Counted from the first letter of the stretch, positions 42,958-52,691 are shown. The stretch is 64,000 nucleotides of DNA from Kangiella koreensis DSM 16069 (GCF_000024085.1 NC_013166.1:992001-1056000); one strand, 5' to 3'. Numbers and translations are program-made. Notes: generated by a model not told the origin, from the letters alone.

Positions 42958-43803
42958 GTGAAACAGCAAAAGGTCATTACAGGAGCAGGCTTAGGACTTC
43001 GTCGAGATTTTCTCGATGAATATGAGGCCCTCGATCAATCTGATGTTGATTTTATGGAAGTTGCTCCTGAAAACTGGATTCCTTACGGTGGTCACTTAAA
43101 GGAACAGTTTAAGCGCTATGCTGATAGGTTCCCTTTTGTAATCCATGGATTATCGCTGTCGATAGGTGGTCCAACGCCATTGGATACTGATTTCGTCAAA
43201 CAGGTTGCCGAGTTTATCAAAACCTATGATATTCAGTGTTACAGTGAACACTTAAGTTACTGTAGCGATGATGGTCATATGTATGACTTGATGCCAATTC
43301 CCTTTACTGAAGAAGCGGTTCATTACGTCGTAAACCGAATTAAACAGGTACAGGATATTATCGGGCAGCAAATTGCCATGGAGAACGTATCCTATTATGC
43401 AGCTCCAGGGCAGGAAATGTCTGAACTGGAATTTTTGTTAGCCGTTTTAGAAGAGGCTGACTGTAAGTTATTGTTAGACGTTAATAACATCTATGTGAAC
43501 AGTATTAACCATCAATACGATCCTGAACAATTTTTGCAAGCTCTGCCAAAACATCGCATCGCTTATGGCCACATTGCAGGGCATTATGATGAAGCTGATG
43601 ATCTCAAAGTGGATACCCATGGTTCAGATGTGAAGCCTGAGGTCTGGGACTTGCTGGATATGGCTTATGAGCAGTTTGGAGTGTTCCCGACTTTACTTGA
43701 GCGGGATTTTAATATCCCCAAAATGAGCCAGCTATTAAAAGAAGTTGAGCAGATCAAAGCTTTACAAAACAAGTATCAGCAAGTTCCGGCAGCCATAGCT
43801 TAG
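42958..43803 (+). CDS. hvfB: DUF692 multinuclear non-heme iron oxidase (MNIO), BufB/HvfB type
   Basis: 281 aa TIM-barrel enzyme. Conserved metal-ligand stretches are visible in order: DFMEVAPENW, VIHGLSLSIGG, YSEHLSYC, IAMENVSYYA, LLLDVNNIYVNSINH, YGHIAGHYD, DTHGSDV and LLERDFNIP. MNIOs (MbnB, TglH, BufB, HvfB) use two or three irons and oxygen to modify precursor cysteines. The frame also opens with a TTG four codons upstream, but GGGAG sits 5 bases before the GTG used here, and the TTG would lie inside that Shine-Dalgarno sequence. Its neighbours are the precursor gene and the DUF2063 partner gene. Confidence 0.94.
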   Translation: MKQQKVITGAGLGLRRDFLDEYEALDQSDVDFMEVAPENWIPYGGHLKEQFKRYADRFPFVIHGLSLSIGGPTPLDTDFVKQVAEFIKTYDIQCYSEHLSYCSDDGHMYDLMPIPFTEEAVHYVVNRIKQVQDIIGQQIAMENVSYYAAPGQEMSELEFLLAVLEEADCKLLLDVNNIYVNSINHQYDPEQFLQALPKHRIAYGHIAGHYDEADDLKVDTHGSDVKPEVWDLLDMAYEQFGVFPTLLERDFNIPKMSQLLKEVEQIKALQNKYQQVPAAIA

Positions 43804-43816
43804 AGGTTTATGCGCA

Positions 43817-44602
43817 ATGAACAAAAGCTCGGAACTCCCCAAATTTCAACAAATCCAATACGAATTCGCCAAAAACTTACGCAATCCAGCGAAGTATCAA
43901 GCTCCTGAAGGCATTGAAGCCAGGCGCATGAAAGTTTATCAGGACTTGTTTTATAACAATGTACAGAACTTCTGTGCGAGTAGCTTTCCAATCCTGCGTT
44001 CGCTGACGCCAGACGATAAATGGCATCGCATGGTGCGTGATTTTTTTACCGATTACCGCGCTCACTCGCCTTATTTTGCAGAGATTTCAGCCGAATTTTT
44101 AAACTATCTATCTGATCATCGCCAGCCCGAACAGGATGATTATCCGTTTATGTTGGAGCTTGCTCATTGGGAATGGCTGGAAGTAGCTCTATTAGCCAAT
44201 AAAGACGATATTTTATCGATTCCCCATGATAGGAATGGTGATTTATTCGAGCAGAATATTGTGATATCGCCTTTATCGAATGCGGTCGCCTATGAATACC
44301 CGGTACATCGCATTGGCAGCGCTTATATACCCGAAGAAAAACCTGAACAACCAAGTTTTCTGATTATTTGCCGTGATCGTAAGCATAAGATTGAGTTCAT
44401 GGAAACCAACCTTTTTACCTATCGCTTGTTGCAGATTTTTCAAGAGCATTTGGAACAGGAGCATCAAATTACTGGGCAACAGGCTTTGCAACAGCTGGCT
44501 GAAGAAACTCAGTTTCCCAATCCTCAACAGCTCATAGAAGGTGGCAAGCAAATGCTGGACAGTCTCTTACAGCGTGATGTTATTCTGGGCGTTAACTCAT
44601 GA
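43817..44602 (+). CDS. hvfC: DUF2063 partner protein (BufC/HvfC)
   Basis: 261 aa. The N-terminal DUF2063 domain (about 5-100: FAKNLRNP..., RRMKVYQDLFYNNVQNFCASSFPIL) is annotated as putative DNA-binding, but in MNIO clusters it acts as the recognition partner that binds the precursor leader and the oxidase, as MbnC and TglI do. The C-terminal half (about 150-255) is typical of the BufC branch. It starts 13 bases after hvfB. No DoxX-like hvfD gene follows. Confidence 0.92.
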   Translation: MNKSSELPKFQQIQYEFAKNLRNPAKYQAPEGIEARRMKVYQDLFYNNVQNFCASSFPILRSLTPDDKWHRMVRDFFTDYRAHSPYFAEISAEFLNYLSDHRQPEQDDYPFMLELAHWEWLEVALLANKDDILSIPHDRNGDLFEQNIVISPLSNAVAYEYPVHRIGSAYIPEEKPEQPSFLIICRDRKHKIEFMETNLFTYRLLQIFQEHLEQEHQITGQQALQQLAEETQFPNPQQLIEGGKQMLDSLLQRDVILGVNS

Positions 44603-44691
44603 GCAAAGACCAACAGACCTAACAACAAGTCTGGCGCAAAACCACTGAAACCTTTATCATTGCGCCATTGAAATAGCAAAGGATTACAATA

Positions 44692-45420
44692 ATGACGTTT
44701 TACCGATTGATATTGGTTATAGCTGTTTTAACCTTATCAGCTTGTGCAACAACCGACTCAACCAATCCAAAAGATCCCTATGAAGAGTACAATAGAGGTG
44801 TCTGGGAGTTTAACCGCGCCATTGATAAAGCTATTCTGAAGCCTACGGCTGAAGGCTATCAAGCCATTACGCCAGATCCTATAGAAAAAGGTATATCCAA
44901 TTTTTTCAGTAACTTAGGTGAGATCGAAACCATTATTAATGACATCCTGCAAGCAAAATTCGGTAAGGCAGGTCGTGATACGGGTCGTTTCCTGATTAAT
45001 AGTACTTTGGGCTTAGCTGGTTTTCTTGATCCAGCAGCTGAAATGGGTTTAGAGAAAGAAGAAGAAGACTTTGGTCAGACTCTTGCTGCCTGGGGTTTTG
45101 ATTCGGGACCTTATTTAATGCTGCCTTTCATAGGACCTTCCACTGCTCGTGATGGTATTGGCTTTGCAGTAGACAAAGTCGCATTGTATAGCCCATATGA
45201 TGAGATGAATGACACACAAACTGAGTGGAGTTTAAGAGCACTGGATCTGATTCAGACTCGCGCCCAGTTACTTCCGCTTGAAGAGCAATTAGAGCAAGCA
45301 TTAGATGAGTATTCTTTAGTACGCGATGCTTACCTACAGCGTAGAGAATTCCTGATTTATGATGGTCGACCACCGATTGAAGATGATTGTGAGTTTGAAG
45401 AAGACTGCGAAGATTGGTAA
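44692..45420 (+). CDS. mlaA: MlaA/VacJ outer-membrane lipoprotein
   Basis: 242 aa. A lipoprotein signal with lipobox LSAC (about 15-18) precedes the MlaA domain: PYEEYNRGVWEFNRAID, INSTLGLAGFLDPA and FGQTLAAWGFDSGPYLMLPF. MlaA forms a ring in the outer membrane that removes misplaced surface phospholipids and passes them to MlaC. The C-terminal tail is acidic. The other mla genes are not in the window. It begins 89 bases after hvfC. Confidence 0.95.
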   Translation: MTFYRLILVIAVLTLSACATTDSTNPKDPYEEYNRGVWEFNRAIDKAILKPTAEGYQAITPDPIEKGISNFFSNLGEIETIINDILQAKFGKAGRDTGRFLINSTLGLAGFLDPAAEMGLEKEEEDFGQTLAAWGFDSGPYLMLPFIGPSTARDGIGFAVDKVALYSPYDEMNDTQTEWSLRALDLIQTRAQLLPLEEQLEQALDEYSLVRDAYLQRREFLIYDGRPPIEDDCEFEEDCEDW

Positions 45421-45455
45421 TTTACACTAAGCAGCAATAACAGGAATTTTGAATT

Positions 45456-46358
45456 ATGCCGATGGATTTTAAAGACACTTTGGTTATAGCCATTTCGTCA
45501 ACTGCCTTATTTGATCTGGCAGAAAGCCATCGCATTTACATGGAAAGTGGCGTCAACAGTTACGCCCAATATCAAATTGACCACGAAGATGAGCTGCTTA
45601 AACCTGGCGCTGCATTTGGTTTGGTTCGCAAGTTGTTAGCGCTCAATGAGGGTGCAGAAGACAAACCTCGAGTTGAAGTGATTCTACTATCGCGTAATAG
45701 CGCAGATACTGGACTTCGTGTTTTCAACTCCATCGAAAATCATAGACTGCATATAACCCGCGCGGCTTTTACATCCGGCAACAGTCCCTATCTTTATGCG
45801 GAAGCTTTTGGTGCTCATTTATTTTTATCCACCAACCCTGTAGACGTGACCCAAGCCATAGAGGCGGGTATTGCTGCAGCAACTATTGTGGCGCCCACTC
45901 AAGCGGGCAATGAAAGCGACATCATCAAATTTGCATTTGATGGGGATGCCGTTTTGTTTTCGGACGAATCCGAGCAGATTTTTCAAAGTGGTGGATTGGA
46001 AGAGTTTACCAAGCACGAAAAAGCGTCTGCTCAGAAACCTCTCGAAGGCGGTCCATTCAAGAACTTTCTTGCCGCGCTGCATAAGCTGCAAAAAGAATTT
46101 GGTACTGAAGACTGCCCCATTCGCACGGCATTGGTGACAGCTCGCTCAGCTCCCGCACATGAGCGCGTGATTCGTACGCTTCGCTACTGGGATATTCGTA
46201 TTGATGAAGCCTTATTTCTCGGTGGAATGGATAAAACCAAGTTCCTTAAAGCCTTTGGTGCTGATGTGTTCTTCGATGACCAGGAAGGTCACATAGAACG
46301 TGCCCGAGAGCATATTGCCAGTGGACATGTACCCAATGGCGTCATAAACAAAAAATAG
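45456..46358 (+). CDS. Cytosolic 5'-nucleotidase (cN-I/PF06189 type)
   Basis: 300 aa. LVIAISSTALFDLAESH at the start replaces the usual DxD with conserved Ser/Thr and Asp residues of this family; FDGDAVLFSDESE in the centre holds the HAD-type aspartates, and GAHLFLSTN and FFDDQEGH are further family motifs. The family removes phosphate from nucleoside monophosphates. An ATG two codons inside is an alternative start. It lies 35 bases after mlaA. Confidence 0.88.
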   Translation: MPMDFKDTLVIAISSTALFDLAESHRIYMESGVNSYAQYQIDHEDELLKPGAAFGLVRKLLALNEGAEDKPRVEVILLSRNSADTGLRVFNSIENHRLHITRAAFTSGNSPYLYAEAFGAHLFLSTNPVDVTQAIEAGIAAATIVAPTQAGNESDIIKFAFDGDAVLFSDESEQIFQSGGLEEFTKHEKASAQKPLEGGPFKNFLAALHKLQKEFGTEDCPIRTALVTARSAPAHERVIRTLRYWDIRIDEALFLGGMDKTKFLKAFGADVFFDDQEGHIERAREHIASGHVPNGVINKK

Positions 46359-46444
46359 CTTCTTAAATTTCGTTACACCTCCTTCCTTGATATTTAACCC
46401 TGATTCGGGCATCTTGCTGATAACTTCTAGAATTACCAGAAAGG

Positions 46445-46489
46445 TATCAGTGTGAATATCAGTGTGAATATCGGTGTGAATATCAGTTT
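46445..46489 (+). repeat. 12-bp tandem repeat spanning the amidohydrolase start
   Basis: TATCAGTGTGAA occurs twice exactly, once as TATCGGTGTGAA, and then partially. Each unit supplies an in-frame GTG that can act as a start codon, and encodes V-N-I-S/G. Confidence 0.85.
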
Positions 46490-48035
46490 CAAATACTTCA
46501 TCTCAGCACTTCTATTTCTAACCTGTTTCTCATCAATAGCAGAGACTCTTGATGCACCAGAACGTAGCGAGGGCGAAGGTCCATATAATCGCTTGATCTT
46601 GCGTGGCGGGATCATCATCAATGGTGAGGGCGCACCGCCAACAGGCCCTGTGGATATTATTATTGAAGGTAATACCATCAAAAGTATTCGCTCGGTAGGA
46701 GCTCCCGGTGTTGCGATTGATGAATCGAAACGACCCAAAGTAGGACCAAATGACAAGGTCCTGGATATCACTGGTCATTATGTCTTGCCTGGTTTTGTTG
46801 ATATGCATGCCCACATTGCCGGTAGCGTTGATGGGTTGCCTGCAGAATATCCCTTTAAACTTTGGTTAGCTCACGGCATTACAACGATACGCGAACCGGG
46901 TAGCTTTAATGGTCTTGATTGGACGCTAACACATCAAAAGCTTAGTCAGCAGAATAAGATTACCGCACCTCGAATCGTCCCTTACATTGGCTTTGGCATG
47001 GGTTGGGATAAAGAAATAACGACACCTAAGGAAGCTCGCAAGTGGGTACGCCATGTTGCAAGCGAGGGTGCCGCCGGCATCAAGTTTTTTGGCTTGCCGA
47101 AAGACATGATGGCAGCAGCAATGGATGAAGCAGCTAAGCAAGGCTTAGGTACTATGATGCATCATGCACAACTCAACGTGTATGGCACTAACGCACTGGA
47201 TTCTGCTCGTATGGGCTTAACCTCGATGGAGCATTGGTATGGCTTGCCGGAAGCTTTATTCACGGATAAAACGATTCAAGATTACCCATTAGATTACAAC
47301 TACAACGATGAATCACACCGATTCACCGAAGCTGGTCGTTTATGGCAACAAGCTGCCGAAAAGGGAAGTGAGCGCTGGAATGCTGTTCGTGATGAGTTGA
47401 TTGAGCTGGATTTTACTATCGATCCAACCCTGACCATCTATGAAGCTAGCCGTGATGTGATGCGAGAGCGCGAAGCAGAATGGCATGATGAATATACCCA
47501 TCCGAAGCTACTCGGGTTTTTCGAACCTAACCGTCATTCGCACGGTTCCTATTTTTTCGATTGGACTACACAAAACGAAATCGACTGGAAGGAAAACTAT
47601 CGTATCTGGATGAGCTTTCTGAATGATTATAAAAATCATGGCGGTCGTGTAACCACCGGCTCTGACACTGGCTATATCTACAAAATTTTTGGTTTTGGTC
47701 TGATTCGCGAATTTGAGTTGTTGCAAGAAGCTGGATTTCATCCGCTTGAGGTGATCCAATCTGCAACAATGAATGGTGCAGAAGCTTTGGGTATGGAAGA
47801 CAAGGTTGGTTCATTGCGTCCAGGAAAATTAGCGGACCTGGTGATTGTGGATGAAAACCCAATAGCAAACTTTAAAGTACTTTATGGCACAGGCCATTAC
47901 CGCTTAGGGCTTGATAATGTTCCGCAGCGAGTTGGTGGAGTGAAGTACACCATTAAAGACGGTATCGTTTTTGATGCTCGCCAGTTAAGAGAAGATGTTA
48001 AGGCTATCGTTGAGAAAGCAAAACAGACGAAGTGA
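46452..48035 (+). CDS. Secreted metal-dependent amidohydrolase
   Basis: Up to 527 aa. A signal peptide (FKYFISALLFLTCFSSIAE) precedes the amidohydrolase TIM barrel: HYVLPGFVDMHAHIAG (HxH metal pair), a central GAAGIKFFGLPKDMM (possible bridging Lys), MHHAQLN, SMEHWYGLP, TTGSDTGY (catalytic Asp) and the late ADLVIVDENP. It is nearest the imidazolonepropionase-like/Xaa-Pro dipeptidase group; the substrate is unknown. The start is ambiguous: three GTG codons lie in a 12-bp tandem repeat. I use the first, preceded by AAAGG. It is followed by a shared terminator. Confidence 0.85.
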   Translation: MNISVNIGVNISFKYFISALLFLTCFSSIAETLDAPERSEGEGPYNRLILRGGIIINGEGAPPTGPVDIIIEGNTIKSIRSVGAPGVAIDESKRPKVGPNDKVLDITGHYVLPGFVDMHAHIAGSVDGLPAEYPFKLWLAHGITTIREPGSFNGLDWTLTHQKLSQQNKITAPRIVPYIGFGMGWDKEITTPKEARKWVRHVASEGAAGIKFFGLPKDMMAAAMDEAAKQGLGTMMHHAQLNVYGTNALDSARMGLTSMEHWYGLPEALFTDKTIQDYPLDYNYNDESHRFTEAGRLWQQAAEKGSERWNAVRDELIELDFTIDPTLTIYEASRDVMREREAEWHDEYTHPKLLGFFEPNRHSHGSYFFDWTTQNEIDWKENYRIWMSFLNDYKNHGGRVTTGSDTGYIYKIFGFGLIREFELLQEAGFHPLEVIQSATMNGAEALGMEDKVGSLRPGKLADLVIVDENPIANFKVLYGTGHYRLGLDNVPQRVGGVKYTIKDGIVFDARQLREDVKAIVEKAKQTK

Positions 48036-48047
48036 TTTTAATCTATT

Positions 48048-48079
48048 AAAAGCCTCTGCGTGATGCGGAGGCTTTTTTT
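48048..48079. terminator. Bidirectional intrinsic terminator
   Basis: AGCCTCTGC (48051-48059), loop GTGAT, GCGGAGGCT, then seven T residues; A residues upstream give a T tail on the minus strand. It ends the amidohydrolase gene and the convergent epimerase gene. Confidence 0.88.
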
Positions 48080-48974
48080 ATTTCAAAATTTGATGTAACG
48101 CTTGTTCCAGTTCTGGAAATTCAAAGTTAAAGCCTGATTCTTCCAGTTTGTGAGGCACGACTCTTTGCCCGGTTAATAGAATATGAGCCATTTCTCCCAT
48201 AACAACTTTTAGAGCAAAACCTGGAACCGTCATGAAAGTAGGTCGGCCTAACACTTTGCCTAGTGTTTTGGTCAGGGTTTCGTTAGTAACAGGATTCGGT
48301 GCCGTTAAGTTGATGGAGCCTGACAAACTATTGTTGTCTATTATGTGCTTAATTGCTCGAACATGGTCAAGAATGTGGATCCAGGAAAAGTATTGATTAC
48401 CAGAGCCCAGTTTGCCACCAAGACCAAATTTAAAGGGCAGTAGCATCTGTGAAAGGGCTCCCTGGTTGCCAAGTACGACGCCTGTACGAATGCAACATAC
48501 ACGAAGACCAAGACTCTCAGCTCGATAGGCTGTATCTTCCCATTTTGAGCATAGTCGAACCTGAAATTCTGAAGCGTTACCCGAGGTTGAGTTTTCATCC
48601 AGCGTTTCATTGCCGCGAGGGCCATAATAACCGATGGCAGAACCGCTTATTAGAGTATGTGGTTTGCGTTCTTGATGGGTCATCCAATCAATCAGATTCT
48701 CCGTTAAATCAAGTCGGCTGTTAACAATTTCCTGTTTATACTTATCGGTCCAGCGCTTGGCTGATAAGTTCGCCCCCGCCAAGTTAATCACAATATCCGC
48801 GTGCTTAACTTCACTGAGATTTTCTATCAGCTTCACATGCTTATAATAGAAATCATCCTCATATTTAGTCGGTGTTCGACTAAGCACCACAATATTGTAA
48901 TTATCTTTTTGTAGCAGCGGTATTAAATTCCGGCCAATAAACCCGGTACCACCTGTAACTAAAATGGTTTCCAT
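48078..48974 (-). CDS. TIGR01777 family NAD-dependent epimerase-like protein (YfcH type)
   Basis: 298 aa atypical short-chain dehydrogenase (SDR39U1 class). The nucleotide-binding start ILVTGGTGFIGRNLI, the ADIVINLAGANLSAKRW stretch, SGSAIGYYGPRG and a C-terminal DUF1731 (HKLEESGFNFEFPELEQAL) identify it. A TTG frame four codons upstream exists, but the ATG used here has GAGGGATC before it. The substrate is not known. Confidence 0.9.
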   Translation of the reverse strand: METILVTGGTGFIGRNLIPLLQKDNYNIVVLSRTPTKYEDDFYYKHVKLIENLSEVKHADIVINLAGANLSAKRWTDKYKQEIVNSRLDLTENLIDWMTHQERKPHTLISGSAIGYYGPRGNETLDENSTSGNASEFQVRLCSKWEDTAYRAESLGLRVCCIRTGVVLGNQGALSQMLLPFKFGLGGKLGSGNQYFSWIHILDHVRAIKHIIDNNSLSGSINLTAPNPVTNETLTKTLGKVLGRPTFMTVPGFALKVVMGEMAHILLTGQRVVPHKLEESGFNFEFPELEQALHQILK

Positions 48975-49085
48975 AAGATCCCTCAATTGCCATTAAGTCA
49001 TAGAGTCAGTATAGCAAGCTAATTGTGCAAGTGAAGTGAAGGAGTTAGTGATTTGGGTTCGTTTGGGGAGGGTTGTAAATGGAAT

Positions 49086-49119
49086 GGGTTAGAGACAACT
49101 CGTGAATTATCTCTAACCC
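49086..49119 (-). terminator. Hairpin downstream of sdaA
   Basis: GGGTTAGAGA and TCTCTAACCC form a perfect 10-bp stem about 20 bases after the sdaA stop. No T run follows on the minus strand, so it may stabilise the mRNA end instead of ending transcription. Confidence 0.4.
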
Positions 49120-49138
49120 CTTAATGCATAATGAAAGG

Positions 49139-50512
49139 CTAACACTCAATAATATGAACGGCCAAACCACCACGCGCTGTTTCTTTGTATTTATCACGCA
49201 TATCCATACCGGTGTCCCACATGGTTTTAATGACTTTATCGAGAGATACTTTGTGTTCACCATCGCCGCGCAGAGCAAGGCGGGCAGCGTTAATGGCTTT
49301 GATGGAACCCATTGCATTACGCTCTATGCAGGGGACTTGAACCAGGCCACCAACCGGATCGCAGGTTAATCCAAGGTTATGTTCCATGCCAATTTCAGCG
49401 GCATTTTCAACCTGTAATGGACTGCCGCCCATAACTTCAGTTAATGCACCGGCAGCCATTGAGCAGGCCACGCCAACTTCGCCCTGACAACCAACTTCAG
49501 CGCCAGAAATCGAAGCATTCAATTTATATAAAATACCAATCGCACCAGCGGTTAATAAAAAGCGGATAACGGCTTTTTCATCAGCATTTTGATGGAAGCG
49601 CATAAAGTAGAATAGAACTGCAGGAATGATACCCGCTGCACCATTAGTTGGCGCTGTTACCACCTGGCCACCTGCTGCATTTTCTTCATTCACAGCAAGC
49701 GCATACAGATCAACCCAGTCCATGGCACGTAACACATCATTTTCATTCGAGTCAGATTTTAGTTTTCTGTAAATGCCCGGAGCGCGACGCTTAACTTTTA
49801 AGCCGCCAGGTAAAATGCCTTCACGGTTACAGCCACGCTTGATGCAGTCTTCCATTACTCGCCAGATTTCAAGTAACTTAGCTTTGACTTCTTCTTCGCT
49901 ACGCCAAGACTTTTCGTTTTCCAGCATTAAAGTAGAAATGCAAATCCCTTCATCTTTACAGATTTGCAAAAGCTCAGCTGCACTGGTGAATGGGTATTTA
50001 ACTTTGGTGTCATCTTCCATGATTGGTGTATCAGCGTCGATATCTTCGTTGACTACAAAGCCACCACCAACTGAGTAATAGGTTTTCTTTGCAATCTCAT
50101 TACCGTCTTTATCGAAGGCTAAGAAAATCATACCATTGGAGTGGCGTGGTAATGATTTCCGACGATGCATAACCAAGTCTTTATCTTCGTTAAATTTTAT
50201 GTCGGTATCACCGTTAAGTTTAATCTTTTTTTCGCCACGAATAGTTTCCAGGCGGGCAGGAATAATATCAGGGTCAACTTCTTCTGGCAGATGCCCTTCA
50301 AGACCAATCATAACCGCTTTATCAGAACCGTGACCTTTACCCGTTGCGCCGAGCGAGCCATAGAGTTCGGCTTTGACTCGAGCAACCGAATCTAACAGAT
50401 TTTTGTCAGTCAAAAACTCAATAAAACGATGTGCTGCTCGCATCGGTCCTACGGTATGAGAACTCGAGGGGCCGATACCAATACTGAACATGTCAAAAAC
50501 GCTAATTGCCAA
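49139..50512 (-). CDS. sdaA: L-serine ammonia-lyase, single-chain iron-sulfur type
   Basis: 457 aa. It deaminates L-serine to pyruvate using a [4Fe-4S] cluster. The beta domain starts [20 protein letters not shown] and GPMRAAH; the alpha domain has [33 protein letters not shown] and [15 protein letters not shown], which hold the cluster cysteines. The order pabB-nudL-sdaA is as in E. coli, with a 144-base gap before this gene. Confidence 0.97.
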   Translation of the reverse strand: MAISVFDMFSIGIGPSSSHTVGPMRAAHRFIEFLTDKNLLDSVARVKAELYGSLGATGKGHGSDKAVMIGLEGHLPEEVDPDIIPARLETIRGEKKIKLNGDTDIKFNEDKDLVMHRRKSLPRHSNGMIFLAFDKDGNEIAKKTYYSVGGGFVVNEDIDADTPIMEDDTKVKYPFTSAAELLQICKDEGICISTLMLENEKSWRSEEEVKAKLLEIWRVMEDCIKRGCNREGILPGGLKVKRRAPGIYRKLKSDSNENDVLRAMDWVDLYALAVNEENAAGGQVVTAPTNGAAGIIPAVLFYFMRFHQNADEKAVIRFLLTAGAIGILYKLNASISGAEVGCQGEVGVACSMAAGALTEVMGGSPLQVENAAEIGMEHNLGLTCDPVGGLVQVPCIERNAMGSIKAINAARLALRGDGEHKVSLDKVIKTMWDTGMDMRDKYKETARGGLAVHIIEC

Positions 50513-50656
50513 GGTAAAACCTCAAAGATTTAATCAAAGTTAATACCCCCGATTGTACTCGCTATAACTAGCAGTTGCTATGGCTAGCTAATCAGACCAG
50601 CTACGGTAATGAACGAAAGTTTATAAGCGGTATTTATTGTTAAAAAATAACTGAAA

Positions 50657-51220
50657 TTAGAAAGTGCGAATAAGTTTTGAAAACTCAACTATGATATTGG
50701 CGGTTGCGCCCCAGATATTGCGCTCCTGATAGGGAATCGAATAAACCGAATAGCGCTTGCCTCTATAGTCTCGGTAGGAGTGGTTTTGGTTGTCTGGATT
50801 TAACACAAAATCAAGCGGCACTTCGAATGCGTCGGCGACTTCATCTTCACACAGGCGCATTTCATAATGCTGCTGAATATGGGCCACGACAGGTTGAATC
50901 ATAAAGCCGGAAATAGTTGGTTGTAGCGGAAGTTTGCCCAACACATTGATCAGTTGATCAGGAATACCGACTTCTTCATGAGTTTCGCGTAAAGCTGTAT
51001 GGATCAGATCTTTATCGGTTCTATCCATGCGTCCACCGGGAAAACTGATTTGACCAGCGTGGTGGCGCAGATGATCAGTTCGCTGCGTCAGCAAAAGCTG
51101 CAGGCCTTGTTCGCGTTCCACCACTGGTACCAGAACCGCGCTTGGTCTGAGTGTGGTCTCCTTTGGTGTGATCTGGTTAGCACGCGCCAGAGCTTTTTCA
51201 ATTTCAATCAGTTTAATCAT
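50657..51220 (-). CDS. nudL: Nudix hydrolase, CoA pyrophosphatase-like
   Basis: 187 aa. The Nudix box Gx5Ex7REUxEExGU appears as GGRMDRTDKDLIHTALRETH followed by EEVGIP (about 60-85), preceded by the UPF0035-type LLTQRTDHLRHHAGQISFPG that marks CoA-pyrophosphate hydrolases. The position between pabB and sdaA matches E. coli nudL (yeaB). It overlaps pabB by 8 bases. Confidence 0.92.
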   Translation of the reverse strand: MIKLIEIEKALARANQITPKETTLRPSAVLVPVVEREQGLQLLLTQRTDHLRHHAGQISFPGGRMDRTDKDLIHTALRETHEEVGIPDQLINVLGKLPLQPTISGFMIQPVVAHIQQHYEMRLCEDEVADAFEVPLDFVLNPDNQNHSYRDYRGKRYSVYSIPYQERNIWGATANIIVEFSKLIRTF

Positions 51221-52631
51221 CTTTAAGAACGGGTAAAATCTTACTCAGTTTATGCAACGTTTCCTGATATTCATTATCCGCCTCGGAATCTGCGACTAAG
51301 CCGCCGCCGCCCCATGCGTAAATCGTATCATTTTCAGTCACTAACGTGCGGATAGCGATGTTCGAATCCAACATGCCTCTAAAGTCATAATACAACACTG
51401 AGCCACAATAGATACTCCGTCGATGCGGTTCCAGCTCTTCGATGATTTGCATGGAACGAACTTTAGGCGCGCCAGTAATGGAGCCGCCAGGGAAACAATA
51501 CTTCAATAATTCAATGGCATCTTTGTCTGGCGCCAGATCGGCTTCTATGGTGCTGACCAGATGGTGAACCGAAGTAAATGTTTGCAGCTCGAACAACTTG
51601 GTAACTTTGACGGAACCAATTGCTGCACTTCGTCCGATATCATTGCGTAGCAAATCAACAATCATCAAATTTTCAGCACGATCTTTAACGCTGTTCTGTA
51701 GCTCATCCGATAGACGTTCATCCTCAATCGGATCTTTTGAGCGGGGACGGGTGCCCTTTATCGGTTGCGTCACAACATGACTTTTGTGTTTTTGCTTCTT
51801 AACTTCAATAAAACGCTCTGGCGAAACGGAAAGAATCTGTTGTTGTTCGAGGTTCATATAAGCTGAGAAGGGCGCCTGATTGTGTTCGGCCAGTTTCAGA
51901 TAGGCATTCCAGGGATGGCCTTGATAAGGCGCCTTGAAGCGTTGGGCCAGATTAACCTGATAGCAATCACCAGCATGAATATAATCATGCACTTTTTGGA
52001 ATTTATCAGTGTAGCTTTGCTGGCTCATGTTAGATTGCCAGTTGTCTGCTAATTGAAAGTTTTCGAAACTCTTGTTTTCTGCCTGCTCGAAATAGCCTTC
52101 GAACTCACGAATAATATCTTCCCAATAGGTTTCGCAGTAATCGGAAAACTTTAGCAGGTAGCATTTTTGCTGTTGGTGGTCGCTGATAAAGCCCCACTCA
52201 TACAAACCAAAAGCCATTTCCGGCAATTGAATATCTTTTTCAGCAATGCTTGGAATTTTTTCAACGTAGCGACCGAGGTCATAGCTGCAATAACCAGCAA
52301 TACCACCGTGAAAGGGCAGACGCGATAATTGTTTGGGCAGTGGTAAATAGTCCTCAAGACCTGCCTGATAAAACTGACGTAAATCTTCGAAAGGCGTGTG
52401 GTTGAGCTTTAGATCAAGGCCGGTAACCTCAGTCTTCCCCTCGCTAAAGCGAATGGTTGCTCGTGGACGAGCTAAAATCAGATCAAATCTGGCTGCCTGA
52501 TGGCTGGTTTTGCCGCTATCCAGCAATAAGGCCCATGGCTCGTTAGCGAACCAGGAGAAAAGGTTACGAAGGGCTGCTGGGTCTCGGTAAGGAAATTCAA
52601 CAAATTGAGCTGTGTTTTGTGTGTTTTTCAT
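51213..52631 (-). CDS. pabB: Aminodeoxychorismate synthase component I
   Basis: 472 aa chorismate-binding enzyme that makes 4-amino-4-deoxychorismate for folate. PIKGTRPRS holds the PabB catalytic Lys (where anthranilate synthase has a different residue), with DLLRNDIGR, FPGGSITGAPKVRSMQIIEE and YAWGGGGLVADSEADNEYQE as the conserved C-terminal set. The N-terminal half is the tryptophan-binding-like domain. The end overlaps nudL. Confidence 0.95.
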   Translation of the reverse strand: MKNTQNTAQFVEFPYRDPAALRNLFSWFANEPWALLLDSGKTSHQAARFDLILARPRATIRFSEGKTEVTGLDLKLNHTPFEDLRQFYQAGLEDYLPLPKQLSRLPFHGGIAGYCSYDLGRYVEKIPSIAEKDIQLPEMAFGLYEWGFISDHQQQKCYLLKFSDYCETYWEDIIREFEGYFEQAENKSFENFQLADNWQSNMSQQSYTDKFQKVHDYIHAGDCYQVNLAQRFKAPYQGHPWNAYLKLAEHNQAPFSAYMNLEQQQILSVSPERFIEVKKQKHKSHVVTQPIKGTRPRSKDPIEDERLSDELQNSVKDRAENLMIVDLLRNDIGRSAAIGSVKVTKLFELQTFTSVHHLVSTIEADLAPDKDAIELLKYCFPGGSITGAPKVRSMQIIEELEPHRRSIYCGSVLYYDFRGMLDSNIAIRTLVTENDTIYAWGGGGLVADSEADNEYQETLHKLSKILPVLKDD

Positions 52632-52691
52632 GCAGATAGTTTAAAAAAGAGTCAATTTGATGGCTAAAGTCGAATAATTAGCGCCCAAAAT

